43,136 nt of DNA from an uncultured Chloroflexota bacterium (GTDB lineage Bacteria; Chloroflexota; UBA4733), in the NCBI GenBank assembly GCA_937967325.1, contig CALBSQ010000122.1, positions 1-43,136 of the forward strand. The letters are read 5' to 3'. Made by a program: the position numbers and the translations under genes. The first letter of the stretch is position 1, and each line of letters opens with the position of its first letter. Shown piece after piece: positions 7,514 through 15,743 of this stretch. The notes beneath the pieces were generated by a model, which saw nothing but the letters and a program-made list of their open reading frames with translations, did no database searches and had not been told where the DNA came from.

Positions 7514-8832
7514 GCACGACCCTTCCGCCGCCCTCCACCGAACAACCGGCGCAGGGCGGCAATCCGTCCGGAGATGCCCAACGGGCCGTGGACGTCCAAC
7601 AACGATTGAAATTGCGCGATGTCTTGAAGGTCGTCGGCCCCGGCATCATCACCGGCGGCGCCGACAACGATCCCGCCGGGGTCACCACCTATTCGGTGGT
7701 GGGGGCGCAGAACGGCTTCTCCCAGAACTGGCTGCTACTCCTTTCGACACCGTTGCTGATCGTCATCCAGCAAATGTCGGCGAAGATCGGCAACGTCACC
7801 AAGACCGACCTCGCCACGGCCATTCGCACCCACTACGGCGTCAAGGTCGCCGCTGTTGCCGTGCTGGCCACCGTGATAGCCAACGTGTTGACCCTCGGTG
7901 CGGACCTGGAGATGATGGCGGCGGTCACCGGCCTGGTCACCGGACTGAACTTTGTGTATTTCATCGTGCCCTTTTCGGCCATCATGGCCTACGTGACCAT
8001 CTTTGCCGACCATAGGGCCCTCTCGAAGTTCCTGCTCTGGCTGGTAGCGGTCTTCGCGGCCTACATCGTAGCCGCCTTCCTGGCCAGACCGAATTGGGCC
8101 GACGCCCTCACTAATCTGGTGATCCCGCACCTCGACCCCAGCCCCGACTATTTTCTCGGCGCCGTGGGCTTGCTTGGCACGACGATCACGCCCTATCTCT
8201 TCTTCTGGCAGACCAGTGGTGAGATCGAGGAGCAGCGCGGCGTGCAGCAGATCACGCGCACCAACCTGGACGTGGCAGTCGGGATGATCTGGTCGAACGT
8301 CACCGCCTTCTTCATTATCGTCGCGACTGGTACGGTGCTGTTTGCGCACCATTCCAGCATCAAGACGGCAGCCGACGCCGCCAAGGCGCTGGAGCCGTTT
8401 GCCGGCACCTTCGCCAAGTATCTGTTTGCCGTCGGCATCATCGGGGCGGGCTTGCTGGCCGTGCCGGTGCTGGCCGCTTCTACCGCCTACTGTATATCCG
8501 GGCTCGCCGGCTGGCGGCGGGGGCTGACCCGTGAGGCGCGCAATGCCCCCCAGTTTTATCTGGTGTTGGGGGTCGCCTTGCTGGTGGGCATTCAGTTCGC
8601 GGTGTCGGGGGTGGACCCGATCAAGGCGTTGTTTTACTCCCAGGTGCTGGACGGCGTCATCGCGCCGGTGCTGGTGGTGCTGCTGTTACTGCTCACGTCC
8701 AGTCGGAAAGTCATGGGCGACTTCGTCAACAATCGCGCGATCAAGGTCATCGGCTGGCTTGCCGTCGCCGTCCTGGTGGTCGCTGATGTAGCCATGTTCT
8801 CTACCGTGATCACCAAGGGCCTGCCGGGCTGA
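7510..8832 (+). CDS. Nramp-related divalent cation transporter (divergent metal site)
   Basis: This is a polytopic membrane protein of 440 residues with about 11 hydrophobic segments and the Nramp fold signature. TM1 reads GPGIITGGADNDPAGV, so the canonical DPGN metal-binding loop appears as DPAG. The TM6 region reads GTTITPYLFFWQTS, where classical Mn/Fe transporters have a Met-Pro-His-Asn-like motif. The soft-metal-coordinating Met is replaced by Thr and the His/Asn by Tyr/Leu. In this superfamily such changes accompany a shift away from Mn2+/Fe2+ (for example in Nramp-related Mg2+ transporters), so the substrate should not be assumed. It is coupled by a 4-nt overlap to the stress-type gene upstream. 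Confidence 0.85.
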   Translation: MSTTLPPPSTEQPAQGGNPSGDAQRAVDVQQRLKLRDVLKVVGPGIITGGADNDPAGVTTYSVVGAQNGFSQNWLLLLSTPLLIVIQQMSAKIGNVTKTDLATAIRTHYGVKVAAVAVLATVIANVLTLGADLEMMAAVTGLVTGLNFVYFIVPFSAIMAYVTIFADHRALSKFLLWLVAVFAAYIVAAFLARPNWADALTNLVIPHLDPSPDYFLGAVGLLGTTITPYLFFWQTSGEIEEQRGVQQITRTNLDVAVGMIWSNVTAFFIIVATGTVLFAHHSSIKTAADAAKALEPFAGTFAKYLFAVGIIGAGLLAVPVLAASTAYCISGLAGWRRGLTREARNAPQFYLVLGVALLVGIQFAVSGVDPIKALFYSQVLDGVIAPVLVVLLLLLTSSRKVMGDFVNNRAIKVIGWLAVAVLVVADVAMFSTVITKGLPG

Positions 8833-8904
8833 CTCGCCGGCGCACTTTCGCCGATTGTGATACGGCCACGCGAGTCGGCACGCGGAATGCGTGGTGACGA
8901 CGGT

Positions 8905-9621
8905 ATGGAACGAAATCGTGTTGAACCACGGGGGAATGCACGTCGCGCGCCGGCGTTGACGTTGGGGCGACGGCCACGGCGCTTAGTTGCTGCACTCGGT
9001 ATCGCCGCCGGATTCCTTGCCGGCTCGGCGTTGCTGGTATCCTGTGGGCTGGCCGGCCCTGCGACCCAGGGAGCGGCAGCCACGGCCACGTCGGATATGC
9101 GGGAGTTCACCTTGGCAGCGCAGCCAATCGACACGCCGGTGGTTCCGACCGATACGCCGGTTGCCCCCTCGCCGACGCCGACGGATACACCCATGCCGCC
9201 GACCGCCACCTCCAGCCCTGACGCCACAGCCACGGCGTCGGCGCAGATCGTCCAGCAATGGCAGGCGAGTGTGGGCCGCATCGGCGGCGTCAATCGCGCA
9301 CTCGGCGACTTGGGCACGCGCTTCAACAACGGCGGGCTCGGCGTGGCTGAGGGTTCGACGCAGCTGCAGCAACTGGATCAACAGGCCGCATCTGCCTCCC
9401 AGTCCGTGCAGAGCTTGCCGGCGCCGCCAGCGGCGGATCAGAGTACCTTCGCGCGTTATCGCCAAACCGTAGGCCAGTGGGCGGCGGCCATTCACACCTT
9501 GACTATCGAAGTTGCCAATGGCGACGTCTTTCGTGCGCCGGGTCAGGCCCAGCGCGTCCAGCAGTTGGCGCAGGATGTTGAAACCCAGGGCGCGAGCCTG
9601 CGTCTTCCCAACGGTGGTTGA
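8905..9621 (+). CDS. Putative lipoprotein with Pro/Thr-rich linker and helical domain
   Basis: A positively charged N-region (LGRRPRR) precedes a hydrophobic stretch ending in the lipobox LVSC, so the mature protein should be lipid-anchored outside the membrane. A linker of about 60 residues is built from repeats of the type DTPVVPTDTPVAPSPTPTDTP, typical of exposed spacers in this kind of bacterium. The C-terminal 130 residues are predicted mostly helical and Gln/Ala-rich, with no recognised family. The start is uncertain: ATG 8905 is used here, ATG 8887 and GTG 8857 are in frame, and none has a strong ribosome site. A strong terminator follows at 9688. Confidence 0.65.
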   Translation: MERNRVEPRGNARRAPALTLGRRPRRLVAALGIAAGFLAGSALLVSCGLAGPATQGAAATATSDMREFTLAAQPIDTPVVPTDTPVAPSPTPTDTPMPPTATSSPDATATASAQIVQQWQASVGRIGGVNRALGDLGTRFNNGGLGVAEGSTQLQQLDQQAASASQSVQSLPAPPAADQSTFARYRQTVGQWAAAIHTLTIEVANGDVFRAPGQAQRVQQLAQDVETQGASLRLPNGG

Positions 9622-9687
9622 ACGGGCGGTGTGGGCAGCTAGCCCAGCCGTTCCAAGCGGGGGACCCACGGCTTTGGGCCGAAAACG

Positions 9688-9722
9688 AGAGGGGCGCCGC
9701 GGCCTCGCCGCGGCGCCCCTCT
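9688..9722. terminator. Strong hairpin between convergent genes
   Basis: A perfect 16-bp stem (AGAGGGGCGCCGCGGC with its complement) closes a 3-nt loop. AAAA lies just before the left arm and ATC after the right arm. It sits between the 3' ends of two convergent genes (stops at 9621 and 9770), so it probably works in both directions. Confidence 0.8.
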
Positions 9723-9769
9723 ATCATGCCGTACCGAATCGTTCAGCGGAGTGCGAGGCCGCAAGGGCG

Positions 9770-10984
9770 CTAGATGACCGCCAGGCCGAACGGGGTTGCG
9801 CCATTGGGCAGGGAGAAGGGTGAGGACGAGAGCTCGCTCAGGCTGCCGCCGCTTACGGAGAGCGCGGCGACTGCCCTGTGCTTCGACTCCAGGCAATAGA
9901 GCGTGCGGCCGCTCCGGTCGAAACCCAGCTCGACGGCGCCGAGCGATCCTTGCCCGGAGCCACCCGTTAGTATGGTGCTGCCGAGGAGGCTGAGCGTGCC
10001 ATCTCCGTTGACGCGGTAGCGGGAGATGGAATCGCTGGCCGTGTTAACCACGAAGAGGTAGCGGCCATCACGCGTGATGGCTAGCCAGCAGGGGGCGATC
10101 TGCTGGTCGGCGTAGGGCGACCCGGTCAGCGCGGTCAGGTTCCCGTTGCCGGCCACCTGATAGGCCGAAACAGTACCGGCCCCGGCTCCGCCCTGGGCGT
10201 TGTGGGCGTTGGAGACGTAGAGCTGTTCGGAGTTGGTGGGCCGGAAGGCGCTACCGAAGGGACCGAACCCCTGGGCAGTAAATGGCGAGCCCGGCGCCTT
10301 GGTCAGGCGACCGTCGTCGTCGACCACAAAGGAGTCGATTAGCGAGGTGGCGATGCGCGTGGCGACGAGGCGACGGCCATTGGGACTGAAGAAGATGTCG
10401 CCTGGCGCGGAGCCGGCGGGGATCGTCACCGTCAAGTCGGACAAGGGGTGCAACCCTCCGGCGGTGGTCAGAGTGAACCCGGTGTAGTTGCCCGCTATGC
10501 CCGAAGCAACAGAGCCGCCGGCATTCGCCACGTAGACCAGCTCATCATGGACGGCGATGCTCACCGGCTGGATACCGCCGGAGGAGAATGGGCTGTCGTC
10601 TACCCGGTGGAGCGTGCCGTCCGCATGGATACGCAGCACCGAAATGGTGTTGCTTCCCGCGTCCGCGACCAGCAGCAGACGCCCGTGCCGGGTGATCTGC
10701 ACGGCCCCCTGCGAGCCAATCCCCGTGCCGGTTCCCGCCCCACCGATGGAGCAAGGAGAGGTGGGGAGCGCGACCAGCCGGCCATCGGCCAGACGGGCGA
10801 AGCCGGCCACCGTGTTCGCGCCCTTGGTGTTGTCGTTCACGTAGAGGTAGCCGGCCGCGTCCCACGATCCGTCGCTGCCGCCTGCACTGTCCGCCAGGGT
10901 AACGCCGGCGAAGGCCGGCGCCGCCAGGATGAGCGCTGTTCCTCCGAGCGCCCCGAACGCCTGTCGTCGCGTCAAAGTCACCAT
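9770..10984 (-). CDS. Exported lactonase-type (6-phosphogluconolactonase-like) beta-propeller
   Basis: The protein has 404 residues. The N-terminus MVTLTRRQAFGALGGTALIL contains a twin-arginine-like pattern followed by a hydrophobic stretch and an Ala-X-Ala-like cleavage region, suggesting Tat export. The rest is a seven-bladed propeller of the lactonase/YVTN kind: repeated units of the form LYVSNAHN, LFVVNTASDSISRYRVNGDGTL and VYVANAGG. Such proteins are common in secreted form and most have no proven enzyme activity, so sugar-lactonase function should not be assumed. ATG 10984 has GGAG 7 nt upstream. It is transcribed alone, convergent with the lipoprotein gene. Confidence 0.85.
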   Translation of the reverse strand: MVTLTRRQAFGALGGTALILAAPAFAGVTLADSAGGSDGSWDAAGYLYVNDNTKGANTVAGFARLADGRLVALPTSPCSIGGAGTGTGIGSQGAVQITRHGRLLLVADAGSNTISVLRIHADGTLHRVDDSPFSSGGIQPVSIAVHDELVYVANAGGSVASGIAGNYTGFTLTTAGGLHPLSDLTVTIPAGSAPGDIFFSPNGRRLVATRIATSLIDSFVVDDDGRLTKAPGSPFTAQGFGPFGSAFRPTNSEQLYVSNAHNAQGGAGAGTVSAYQVAGNGNLTALTGSPYADQQIAPCWLAITRDGRYLFVVNTASDSISRYRVNGDGTLSLLGSTILTGGSGQGSLGAVELGFDRSGRTLYCLESKHRAVAALSVSGGSLSELSSSPFSLPNGATPFGLAVI

Positions 10985-11124
10985 GCCATGTCTCCGTTCC
11001 GAATGCCGGCCACGAAGCCGGAACGTTCAGCGGCCGCCAATCGCGAGCAGCGCTGTATGTCAGCATTGCTCATGTCCATTACCGGGCGCTTACGTTGCAC
11101 ATTGGGACGGTCAGTTAACCGTGA

Positions 11125-11156
11125 ATGGCCGGTCCGGACGAATCCGGACCGGCCAT
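11125..11156 (-). terminator. Hairpin downstream of the GlsB-like gene
   Basis: A perfect 14-bp stem (ATGGCCGGTCCGGA and complement) has a 4-nt loop. It lies 40 nt past the stop of the minus-strand gene at 11197, on its 3' side, and is followed on that strand by TTCAC rather than a long T-tract. It is a likely terminator or RNA-stabilising stem. Confidence 0.65.
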
Positions 11157-11196
11157 ACGGCTGGCCGAACGCGCGCTGGCGCGCTTGAAGCCTCGG

Positions 11197-11469
11197 TTAG
11201 ACGACCGTGCGGCGGGTGCCGCCGGAGACGGCGCGGACGATGAGCAGCAGGATGACCGCGCCGACGAAGGAGACGACCAGGCTCCAGACGAAGCCGCCGC
11301 TGGCCCCGTTGGGGTTGCCCAGCAGGATCTGGACGATGAAGCCGCCGATCAGCGCCCCGATCAGGCCGATGACCATGTCGCCGATCACGCCGAAGCCGCC
11401 GCCGCCCACCACCAGGCCCGCCAGCCAGCCCGCGATGATGCCGATGATGATCCAGCCGACGAGTGCCAT
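11197..11469 (-). CDS. GlsB/YeaQ/YmgE-family stress membrane protein
   Basis: This small protein of 90 residues has three hydrophobic segments typical of the transglycosylase-associated (YeaQ/YmgE) family. The start is MALVGWIIIGIIAGWLAG, the middle holds the glycine-rich GGGGFGVIGDMVIGLIGALI, and the last segment is VWSLVVSFVGAVILLLIV. Family members are inner-membrane proteins linked to stress responses, and their biochemical role is unsettled. ATG 11469 is used because it gives the standard N-terminus; a GTG six bases upstream is better placed for an AAGGAC ribosome site. A hairpin follows at 11125-11156. Confidence 0.85.
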   Translation of the reverse strand: MALVGWIIIGIIAGWLAGLVVGGGGFGVIGDMVIGLIGALIGGFIVQILLGNPNGASGGFVWSLVVSFVGAVILLLIVRAVSGGTRRTVV

Positions 11470-11707
11470 TACCACCAGACCACTGTCCTTTCGTTGCTGC
11501 CGGCGGTCCCTTGCCCTGACGAGCCGTGTCCGTTGCACGCCGTTGGCCGGCGACCTGCCAAGCTACTTCCAGGACCCTGGGTACAGCAAATGCCGTGCCA
11601 GCTTGTGCCAGACCGTGCATGGCGACTCCAGTGGCGCATAGAAGGTATCCTATCCCATGCACGTGCGCCGGACCGTCGCAGGTTTGGCGCTAAGGTTCGG
11701 AGGTCCC

Positions 11708-12601
11708 ATGAGCGTACTCACCCAGGCATCTATCGCACCCACCTCGAACGGATTCCGGTTCTCGGCCAGCGACGCGCCTCTCGGTGAGCTGCGCGATTCC
11801 TCGGGTTTGGCCGATAATCCCGTCGCGCTGCGCGAGCGGATGAAAGACGATGGCTACCTGCTGCTGCGCGGCCACCTGAATCGCGATGAGGTGCTGGCCG
11901 CCCGCGCCGAGCTCTGCGCCAAGCTGGATAGCATCGGCCTGCTCGATCGGTCGCTGCCCCTCACGGAGTCGATCTACTCCGGCACGAATGAGGGCATCAC
12001 CCGCGTCGATCGTAAAGTATTTGCCAAAGACCTGCGCACGGGGCCGGCGCTGAGGACGCTGTTGCAGCGCGGACGCATCGTCGCCTTCTACGAGCAGTTC
12101 CTGGGCGGTGATATCCTGCCTTTCTCCTACATCTGGGTACGCAACGTGCGGCCCGGCGCCGCCACCGGCTGCCACTACGACTGGGTCTACATGGGCCGGG
12201 GCACCAAGAACCTCTACACCACCTGGGTACCCATCGGCGACGTCCCCTTCTCCGATGGGCCGCTGGCTATCCTGGAGGGGTCGCACCGCTTCGAGGAGCT
12301 CAAGTCGACCTACGGCGCCATCGACGTGGACCGCGACAAGGACACGAACCCCTACGGCGGCGGCTGGCTGAGCAAGGATCCGGCAGCGGTGCAGGCGCGC
12401 TACGGCGGTCGCTGGCTGACCGCCGAGTTCGCGCCGGGCGATATGCTGCTGTTCGGCATGTTCACGCTGCACTGCTCGCTGGACAATCTCAGCCCGGTCA
12501 AGCGTATCCGGCTCTCCACGGACACGCGCTACCAATTAGCCTCCGAGCCGGCCGACCAGCGCTGGATCGGCGAGGAGCCCTTCGGTCACGGGATGCAGTA
12601 G
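11708..12601 (+). CDS. Phytanoyl-CoA dioxygenase (PhyH) family Fe(II)/2-oxoglutarate oxygenase
   Basis: The protein has 297 residues. The iron-binding facial triad is visible: His156 and Asp158 in GCHYDWVYMG and the distal His255 in MFTLHCSLDN. Arg266 or Arg268 (KRIRLS) sits where 2-oxoglutarate is bound. Members hydroxylate varied small molecules using O2 and 2-oxoglutarate, and the substrate here is unknown. ATG 11708 has GGAGG 5 nt upstream; the open frame extends to 11657, but those residues are not family-like. The gene stands 22 nt before the SpoU-type gene and could be cotranscribed with it. Confidence 0.88.
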   Translation: MSVLTQASIAPTSNGFRFSASDAPLGELRDSSGLADNPVALRERMKDDGYLLLRGHLNRDEVLAARAELCAKLDSIGLLDRSLPLTESIYSGTNEGITRVDRKVFAKDLRTGPALRTLLQRGRIVAFYEQFLGGDILPFSYIWVRNVRPGAATGCHYDWVYMGRGTKNLYTTWVPIGDVPFSDGPLAILEGSHRFEELKSTYGAIDVDRDKDTNPYGGGWLSKDPAAVQARYGGRWLTAEFAPGDMLLFGMFTLHCSLDNLSPVKRIRLSTDTRYQLASEPADQRWIGEEPFGHGMQ

Positions 12602-12623
12602 GCCGCTTCTTCAGGGATTCAGA

Positions 12624-13472
12624 GTGCCAAAGAGCAGGGACGACGCCGTTCCCGAAGCGGTGCTGTCCATACGGCGATTGCGCACCCGGCAGGAGCGGGA
12701 GCGGACCGGCGCCTTCTACGTCGAAGGGGTGGGGATCGTGGCCCAGGCGGTCCGCGCCAACGCGACGATCGAGACCTGCGTGATCGCCCCCGAGCTGCTC
12801 TCCGGGGAATACGCCTGGGAGGTCGTCGATGAGCTGGACTCGGCCGGGGCGCCGATAGTGGAGCTGAGTCCCTCCGCCTTTGCCGGCATCTCCTTCAAAG
12901 AGAACCTGCAAGGCATCGGCGCGGTGGTTCGGATGCGGTCCGACCGACTGGGCAGTGTTTCGCTGAAGGGCAGTTTGGGCTGGGTCGCGCTCAGCGATGT
13001 GGGCAACCCCGGTAACCTGGGCGCCGTGCTGCGCACCTGCGACGCCGTCGGCTGTGCCGGGGTCCTGCTGTTGGGTGATACGGCTGACCCGTATCACCCG
13101 GCCGCGGTCCGCGCCAGCCGTGGCGCCATCTTTTCGCAGCGGCTCGTGCGGACGACGCTGGGGGAGCTGACCCGCTGGAAGCGCGCTCGGGGCTGCGCCA
13201 TTATTGGCACGTCGCCGGACGCCGGCCTGGAGTATCGAGACGCTGGCTATGCCACACCGCTGGTCCTGCTCATGGGCAGTGAGCGCCTGGGGCTCTCGGC
13301 AGAGCAACAGGCGGCGTGCGACCAGCTCGTGCGCATCCCGATGGTGGGGAGCGGCGACTCCCTGAATCTGGCCGTCGCCGCGAGCGTGCTGCTCTACGAG
13401 ATGTTCCAGCAACACCGCCAGCGGGCGAAGGGCGGCGGGCCAAAGGGCCTGAGTGACGCTGCCGTACGTTGA
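12624..13472 (+). CDS. SpoU/TrmH (SPOUT) family RNA 2'-O-methyltransferase
   Basis: The protein has 282 residues. An N-terminal substrate-binding region (residues 10-95) is followed by the SPOUT knot motifs. Motif 1 is SDVGNPGNLGAVLRTCDAVG, motif 2 is LLMGSERLGLS and motif 3 is IPMVGSGDSLNLAVAASVLL. These bind AdoMet and place the catalytic Arg/Asn for ribose methylation of rRNA or tRNA. The exact RNA target cannot be told from sequence. The GTG start at 12624 has AGGGA upstream. It closely follows the PhyH gene, which looks coincidental in function. Confidence 0.9.
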   Translation: MPKSRDDAVPEAVLSIRRLRTRQERERTGAFYVEGVGIVAQAVRANATIETCVIAPELLSGEYAWEVVDELDSAGAPIVELSPSAFAGISFKENLQGIGAVVRMRSDRLGSVSLKGSLGWVALSDVGNPGNLGAVLRTCDAVGCAGVLLLGDTADPYHPAAVRASRGAIFSQRLVRTTLGELTRWKRARGCAIIGTSPDAGLEYRDAGYATPLVLLMGSERLGLSAEQQAACDQLVRIPMVGSGDSLNLAVAASVLLYEMFQQHRQRAKGGGPKGLSDAAVR

Positions 13473-13528
13473 GCGGGGTGTGATCTGGCGCTGGACGCTC
13501 GCCGCGGATTGCCTACATTGCATGCTGG

Positions 13529-13558
13529 CTACGTCAATTGCAGGCTACATCGACGTAG
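13529..13558. promoter_or_regulatory. Inverted repeat around the -35 box (candidate operator)
   Basis: CTACGTC at 13529-13535 and GACGTAG at 13552-13558 form a 7-bp inverted repeat with centres about 23 bp apart, bracketing the -35 element at 13538. This is a plausible dimer-binding site controlling the ATPase gene. No regulator is identified. Confidence 0.45.
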
Positions 13559-13566
13559 GTTAAACT
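13538..13566 (+). promoter_or_regulatory. Candidate sigma-70-type promoter of a leaderless mRNA
   Basis: The -35-like TTGCAG lies at 13538-13543, then a 17-bp spacer, then the -10-like TAAACT at 13561-13566. The gene's ATG at 13573 lies 6 nt beyond the -10, exactly where transcription should begin, and there is no Shine-Dalgarno sequence (CTGCCGGC precedes it). Together these indicate a leaderless transcript. Confidence 0.6.
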
Positions 13567-13572
13567 GCCGGC

Positions 13573-14958
13573 ATGGTGTTTGTCAACAGAACGCAAGAAC
13601 TGCACCGGCTCGAGCGCTGGTGGGATCAGGAGCGCGGCGGCAGCATCGCGATCATCTGGGGTCGCCGCCGCGTCGGCAAGACCGAGCTCATCCGGACCTT
13701 CGCTAGCGGGCGCCGCTCTGTGGTCCACATCGCTGCGCGCCGACCGCTGGTCGACGAGCTGCGGGTCCTCTCTGCCGAGGCCGAACCGGTCCTGGCCGGG
13801 GGGATCCGGGACCTTGCCGCCCGCCCGTTTGCCGACTGGACGGACGCCTTGGAGACGATCGCCACGGCGGCCGCGAGCGAACCGGTGCTGCTCGTGCTGG
13901 ACGAATTCCCTGAGCTGGTCGAAGTAGCTCCAGAGCTACCGAGCATCCTGCGCGCGGTCTGGGACCGCGCCCGCGCCCGAACGCGGTTGCGACTCCTGTT
14001 GTGCGGCTCCGCCGTGCGAACAATGGAGGCGATGCAAGAGCAGCGCGAGCCCCTGTACGGTCGTGTCGACCTGTCCCTCCTCGTGCATCCGTTCCGGCCG
14101 CACGAGGCGGCGGAGATGTTGCCCTTGCTTTCCCCCGCGCAGCGAGCGCTGGTCTGGGGCATCGTCGGCGGCGTGCCGCAATATCTTGCCTGGTGGGATG
14201 AGGGGCGCAGCCTTTCCGATAACCTGGAAGCCCTGGCCGGTACGCCGGGCGCACGCCTGCTCGTCGAAGGTGATCTCGTGATGGCGACCGAAGGTGGCTC
14301 GTCCGATCTCGCCAGCCAGGTTCTCTACGCCATCGCCGCCGGTCGCACGAAGTTCAATGAGATCAAAGACGTGGTGCGGACGGACCCCACCAGGACGCTT
14401 GAGCGGCTGCGGGCGCTGCGGCTCGTCGATCGGTTGCTGCCAGTCACCGAGGATGAGCGAAGCAGCCGGCGTCGCCTCTACCGGATCGCCGATAACTTCC
14501 TGGCCTTCTGGCTCGGGCTGCTCGGGCGCCACCGCACCCAGATTGATCTGGGCTTGGGCAGGACGATTCTTCCCGTGTTGCTGCGTGAGCTCGACGATCA
14601 CATGGGCGCCCGATGGGAGGAGGCCTTTCGGCTCCACTTGCGGCGGCTGGCGGACCAGGGACAGCTCGGCGAGGACATCGTCGCCATCGGCCCGTTCTGG
14701 ACCGGCGTTGAGGATGGAGGGGGGCAGCACGAGATCGACGCGGTCGCGCTCGCCGGCCGCGATCGCGCCGCGGTCCTGGTGGGCGAAGCGAAATGGACGC
14801 GGCGCGTCGACGGACGCCGTCTCCGCTGGGAGCTGGAACAGAAGGCCCAGGCGCTGCCCACGGTGCATCCTGGGCTGCGCTACGCCATCGCCGCGCGGGA
14901 GGCCGTGGACGGCGGTGAAGGGGTCTTGTCCATTACCGCGGACGTTATCTTCTCGTAG
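13573..14958 (+). CDS. DUF234-type AAA ATPase with C-terminal nuclease-like domain
   Basis: This 461-residue protein matches the archaeal-ATPase/DUF234 type. Walker A is GRRRVGKT (residues 30-37). Walker B is LLVLDEFPEL (about 114-123). An arginine-bearing sensor region follows (LLCGSAVRTM), then GGVPQYL. A winged-helix-like section (about 245-300) links to a C-terminal DUF234 region with EIDAVAL and GEAKW, an arrangement resembling PD-(D/E)XK nuclease active sites. Roles proposed for the family include mobile-element or defence-linked ATP-driven nucleases, and none is proven here. The gene appears monocistronic with its own leaderless promoter and an operator-like repeat. The previous gene ends 100 nt upstream. 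Confidence 0.87.
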   Translation: MVFVNRTQELHRLERWWDQERGGSIAIIWGRRRVGKTELIRTFASGRRSVVHIAARRPLVDELRVLSAEAEPVLAGGIRDLAARPFADWTDALETIATAAASEPVLLVLDEFPELVEVAPELPSILRAVWDRARARTRLRLLLCGSAVRTMEAMQEQREPLYGRVDLSLLVHPFRPHEAAEMLPLLSPAQRALVWGIVGGVPQYLAWWDEGRSLSDNLEALAGTPGARLLVEGDLVMATEGGSSDLASQVLYAIAAGRTKFNEIKDVVRTDPTRTLERLRALRLVDRLLPVTEDERSSRRRLYRIADNFLAFWLGLLGRHRTQIDLGLGRTILPVLLRELDDHMGARWEEAFRLHLRRLADQGQLGEDIVAIGPFWTGVEDGGGQHEIDAVALAGRDRAAVLVGEAKWTRRVDGRRLRWELEQKAQALPTVHPGLRYAIAAREAVDGGEGVLSITADVIFS

Positions 14959-14972
14959 CCGGTAGAGCTTTT

Positions 14973-15599
14973 TCAGGAACCGCTCGTCGCCGCCGTGGAT
15001 GTCTTGGCGGACAGGATCGGTAGGCCAAGCAGCTCCGCACCCGCTGGTGCCCGCTCGGTCGCGCCCACCGGCGCCAGCCCGAACGCGCCCTCTGGCAGGG
15101 CGTGTACCTGCGCCACGGCTTGGAAGCCGGCTTTTTCGATGCCGCGTGCGGAGGCGGCGTTGTCCCAGCGGTGGAGGATCCAGAAGCGGTCCGCCGCACC
15201 GCGTTCGTTGGCGATGATCGCCTGGAGCAGCCGCGGGTAGAGGCCGCGGCCACGCCAGGCCGGCAGGGTGACGAAGGACCAGAGATACCGGTTTCCGTCC
15301 GGAACGGAGAAAGCGGTCCGCTGTGGTCCAAACGTCGCCTCCCTGGTTGCGGACCAGCCGTAGGCAACCGGTGCGGCGTCGAGACGAGCGACGTAGGCTT
15401 GGTGGCCGGAACGACGGCGGCGCACGACCTCCTCCATTGTCAGCAGCGTTTCCTCCTGGCCGAGATGCGCGACCGTGAGCAGCAACCGGTCATCGCCGCT
15501 GGCCTCGACGCTGAAGCCGGCAAGCGGTGGAATCTCCGGAAGCGGATCGCCACGCCACCAGGTCCAGAGCAAGCCCGCTGGCGAGGCTGACGCTAACAT
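14973..15599 (-). CDS. GNAT family N-acetyltransferase
   Basis: The protein has 208 residues. The acetyl-CoA loop is visible in the C-terminal half: WSFVTLPAWRGRGLYPRLL, with the R-G-R-G core, then IIANERG and ARGIEKAGFQAV, typical of motif B. The N-terminal half (LLLTVAHLGQEETLL) is not informative. The substrate is unknown. ATG 15599 has AAGGAG 6 nt upstream; the frame is open much further, but that part overlaps the SDR gene antisense. It is convergent with the ATPase gene (stop at 14958), the two being 14 nt apart. Confidence 0.82.
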   Translation of the reverse strand: MLASASPAGLLWTWWRGDPLPEIPPLAGFSVEASGDDRLLLTVAHLGQEETLLTMEEVVRRRRSGHQAYVARLDAAPVAYGWSATREATFGPQRTAFSVPDGNRYLWSFVTLPAWRGRGLYPRLLQAIIANERGAADRFWILHRWDNAASARGIEKAGFQAVAQVHALPEGAFGLAPVGATERAPAGAELLGLPILSAKTSTAATSGS

Positions 15600-15743
15600 C
15601 ACTTCGCTCCTTGGTGAGTAGGCAGGCGGCCTATCGCGGACCCCACGCCGGCCCAGCCCGTGGACGGACGTGCCCCGGTAGCGCTGGCGCTGTAAATTAG
15701 ACCACGTCTGGTGGATCAGTCGAACTGAGCGAGGAACAACCTG

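Noticed and set aside
9770..10984. Calling the exported propeller a functional 6-phosphogluconolactonase
   Set aside because: The protein is exported and the family is mostly uncharacterised; sugar-phosphate lactones are cytoplasmic.
12498..13523. A 341-codon minus-strand frame over the SpoU gene
   Set aside because: SpoU motifs are unmistakable on the plus strand; the antisense frame has low-information composition.
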